Source of the DNA: Paenibacillaceae bacterium
GTDB taxonomy: Bacteria; Bacillota; Bacilli; Paenibacillales; NBRC-103111
Direction of reading: 5' to 3'
Assembly (NCBI GenBank): GCA_029256185.1
Contig: JAQSYI010000031.1
Location: 1-64,000, forward strand
DNA: 64,000 bases
The position numbers were made by a program, and so were the translations under genes. Of the stretch, positions 61,985 to 64,000 are shown piece after piece. Below the pieces are notes generated by a model, which saw only the letters and a program-made list of their open reading frames with translations, was not told where the DNA came from and ran no database searches. Position 1 is the first letter of the stretch. The number at the start of each line of letters is the position of its first letter.

Positions 61985-63751
61985 CTATGATTTGAGCACA
62001 TTCCGGGCAGAATCATAGCTGCTGAACGTGTAATGCTCGGGCGTAACCGATTCCAGCAATTGAGTAACCAGTACAGAGTGGCCATCCTCAACCCCGTAGT
62101 CATTGCGCCAATCCACCACATCCGACAGAACCGCACGCAGCATATCCTGGCATTGCTGCAGGAACTGCTTATATTCCTCCGTCACTTTGGCTCTTGCCTT
62201 GCGAAGCCTATACGTCTTGAAGAAAAAATAGGCAATCCCGCCGCCGCCCAAAAAAAGAAGAGGAGGAGCGGCTATGGCTGCTATAAGCATGAGTATTCCA
62301 ACTGCCAGTCCTGCCCAATGCATAATTTTATGACGCAATTTCTTCAGATCGGCGTCCCGGCGCGCTTCTACGTGCTTGGTCAATTGTTCCAGCAATTCAG
62401 ACTCATTGTCTCCGTTTACAGTGCTGCCGGACCAGTCATCAATTTCGATTTGTATTTTCTCTGGCACATTCATCCGGTTATCCAAGGTCATATCATCATG
62501 TGCTTGTCTGATCCAGTCCTTGGAGAGAGCAACCGCATATTTCTGTGTAGCCGCAGAAGCCTGGGAAACCTCCGGATTCGTGGCAAAATTGGTCAGCAGT
62601 TGGGTGAAGCTCACCTTCTTCTCCAGCACCTTCTCCAAGTTAAACCGGTTTTGGGCTGCATTACGGTCTCCGGACTCTTCCACAATCAGCTGCTGCAGCC
62701 GTTCGTCTCTCCTTAAGGGAAGCTCCTCATCATCAAACTTGGAGACAAGCGTATCCAACAAGGCATCAACTGCAATAGCTATACTGGCATGGGGGAGGAT
62801 GGGCTGGTTCAGAATATCCTTGAAATAATCGCTAAGAATGGTATGGAGCTTGGCCCCCATCATGGAGGCCTCCAATTGCGGCCATGTACTGCTGTGTTTT
62901 CTTAAAAATGAATAGGCCCCGTCGTCCAGCTTCCGTTGCTTGGCGTTCAGAATGGCCCTCCATTGCTTGGTCTGCTCCTCGATAAAGCCCTGCCTCTGTG
63001 AGAGCTCCTCTATCCAGTCCTCCACACGCTTGCCTACTTGACTGCGGGCTTCGGGTCCGAATATGCCATTCGTAAACCCGTCTATTAATACAATGATTTC
63101 CCGCTCCAGGTTCTGCGGGTCCTGCAGTCCGAAATATCGGTCCAGCCATTGACGGCTTGCTTTATACCGCGACCCCCGTCTCGTAACTAATGCAAAGAAA
63201 AGGGCCGTTTTCTCATCATTACGGCTAATCGCTTCCATCATCGCCCGTTCCGCAAGCTCTTTATTATCATTTAGCCAAGCGGCCAGCGCAATCAAGCAAG
63301 GGGCAAGCCAATATCTGGGCGCAGCCAGCATATGCTCCTCAGTCGTATTCTCAATGGTCTCCTTCTTGACCAACCGCACGTCAACGGCTTGCAGAATCCC
63401 GGTTACCCGCCTTCTGACCTCATTGTAATGTCCAAAGTTGGTTTCAATCTCCTGGCGAATTTTGACCAACCGGGTTTCCGCCAGCTGAAGCTCTTTGAAC
63501 AGGATATCCTTACGGACAAAATCGCGGAATTCATGGGTAAGATCATCCAGCCCCTGTTGGACTGCCACGAATTCATTGGTAAGCTGATCCAGCCTCTGTT
63601 GTGCTCCCACAACCCCTTGATGGACTACTTGCACATTGTGGTCCGTTGCACGGATCTGCTGAGCAACTACTCCTATCTCAGCCCTAAGGTTTCTTATATT
63701 AGACTCAATGCCATTCAGGTTAGCACGGTCAATGATTCGCTCACCTGACAT
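61985..63751 (-). CDS. Coiled-coil membrane protein of the AAA operon
   Basis: A 588-residue protein. Residues 1-85 are a heptad-rich coiled coil (NLNGIESNIRNLRAEIGVVA, LDQLTNEFVAVQQGLDDLTH). A long helical domain with RRVTGILQAVDVRLV and WLAPCLIALAAWLND follows, up to about residue 470. Two adjacent membrane segments lie at about 478-520 (HWAGLAVGILMLIAAIAAP, LLFLGGGGIAYFFF), then about 60 soluble residues. GGGGGGG precedes ATG 63751. It overlaps the upstream truncated gene by 11 bases. Topology suggests a membrane-tethered scaffold with both large parts in the cytoplasm, a possible target of the AAA protein. Function unknown. Confidence 0.75.
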   Translation of the reverse strand: MSGERIIDRANLNGIESNIRNLRAEIGVVAQQIRATDHNVQVVHQGVVGAQQRLDQLTNEFVAVQQGLDDLTHEFRDFVRKDILFKELQLAETRLVKIRQEIETNFGHYNEVRRRVTGILQAVDVRLVKKETIENTTEEHMLAAPRYWLAPCLIALAAWLNDNKELAERAMMEAISRNDEKTALFFALVTRRGSRYKASRQWLDRYFGLQDPQNLEREIIVLIDGFTNGIFGPEARSQVGKRVEDWIEELSQRQGFIEEQTKQWRAILNAKQRKLDDGAYSFLRKHSSTWPQLEASMMGAKLHTILSDYFKDILNQPILPHASIAIAVDALLDTLVSKFDDEELPLRRDERLQQLIVEESGDRNAAQNRFNLEKVLEKKVSFTQLLTNFATNPEVSQASAATQKYAVALSKDWIRQAHDDMTLDNRMNVPEKIQIEIDDWSGSTVNGDNESELLEQLTKHVEARRDADLKKLRHKIMHWAGLAVGILMLIAAIAAPPLLFLGGGGIAYFFFKTYRLRKARAKVTEEYKQFLQQCQDMLRAVLSDVVDWRNDYGVEDGHSVLVTQLLESVTPEHYTFSSYDSARNVLKS

Positions 63752-64000
63752 TGTCGCCCCCCCTTGTATACGATACTGTTCCATCGTCAGAAACCGCACA
63801 AATGCAATTCGTGTAAACCTCAATAAATGCATAGCTGGGATGCTGGGCCAGAATTCGGGCCTTTTCCAGCCCGTCGGGCAAAGTCCGGCCCTTCTTGTAA
63901 TGATCAACAATGTCGCCTACAATATCCAGTGTATGCACTTCATATGGAAAACCAAGGTTGCACTTGGCAACCAGACCGATAAATTGCTGGATGGGCTTTA
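63741..64000 (-). CDS. Partial hypothetical protein at window edge
   Basis: The frame stays open to the right edge, so only the last 85 residues are seen: it begins KPIQQFIGLVAKCNLGF and ends VSYTRGGDNVR. The GTG at 63938 is internal, not a start. No motif is recognised. Its stop overlaps the following membrane-protein gene by 11 bases, tying it to the same operon. Confidence 0.6.
   Translation of the reverse strand, partial: KPIQQFIGLVAKCNLGFPYEVHTLDIVGDIVDHYKKGRTLPDGLEKARILAQHPSYAFIEVYTNCICAVSDDGTVSYTRGGDNVR

Noticed and set aside
1..64000. tRNA genes, insertion sequences or prophage
   Set aside because: No cloverleaf-type sequences, transposase, integrase or phage structural genes were recognised by eye; a dedicated search could still find short RNAs.

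Overview
The window looks like chromosomal DNA of a moderately GC-rich Paenibacillus-type Bacillota. Pointers to this are SigI/RsgI, several YesM/YesN two-component pairs next to LplB/LplC-type sugar ABC permeases, SLH-domain surface proteins, strong AGGAGG ribosome binding sites and frequent TTG/GTG starts. No tRNA, rRNA, CRISPR array or insertion sequence was seen. Layout: 1-700 is non-coding with an inverted repeat family. Positions 750-10180 carry housekeeping and hypothetical genes: a DnaQ-like exonuclease, a divergent SDR/WYL-regulator pair, a Gfo/Idh oxidoreductase, an MFS transporter, and a four-gene operon ending in sigI-rsgI. Positions 10407-47707 are almost entirely carbohydrate-utilisation genes. 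Locus A holds a GH36 alpha-galactosidase with a divergent AraC regulator, plus a sensor kinase/regulator/ABC importer. In the middle lies a secreted multimodular glycoside hydrolase with cohesin-like and dockerin-like modules, followed by a small cohesin-like plus triple-SLH anchor. Locus B is a second kinase/regulator/importer with GH3, GH2 and GH140-like enzymes and an AraC gene. Locus C is a GH2 beta-galactosidase, an EamA transporter, two tandem AraC genes and an FAD oxidoreductase. The most interesting block is 47904-57781, a ten-gene minus-strand operon: nifB, a NifX-like protein, a NifH-like reductase, cysK, NifK-like and NifD-like subunits, then an ABC importer of the sulfonate/nitrate class (ATPase, two permeases, binding protein). 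All six P-cluster cysteines, a counterpart of the cofactor cysteine alpha-Cys275 and the NifH [4Fe-4S] ligands are present. However, alpha-His195 and alpha-His442 of nitrogenase have no counterpart, and nifE, nifN and nifV are absent. With cysK and a sulfonate-class importer but no monooxygenase, the best reading is an oxygen-independent organosulfur scavenging system. It would relate to methylthio-alkane reductases (Mar) rather than N2 fixation. A leader of about 430 nt with an intrinsic terminator and a perfect 9-bp-arm palindrome precedes it. The right end (59646-64000) is a compact minus-strand operon of unknown role: an AAA+ ATPase of Ycf46/ClpX-like architecture, a 184-aa and a 64-aa protein of unknown function, a coiled-coil membrane protein and a truncated gene, with overlapping reading frames that suggest translational coupling. 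Intergenic DNA between these two systems carries a REP-like family of inverted TTCCCTTATT repeats.
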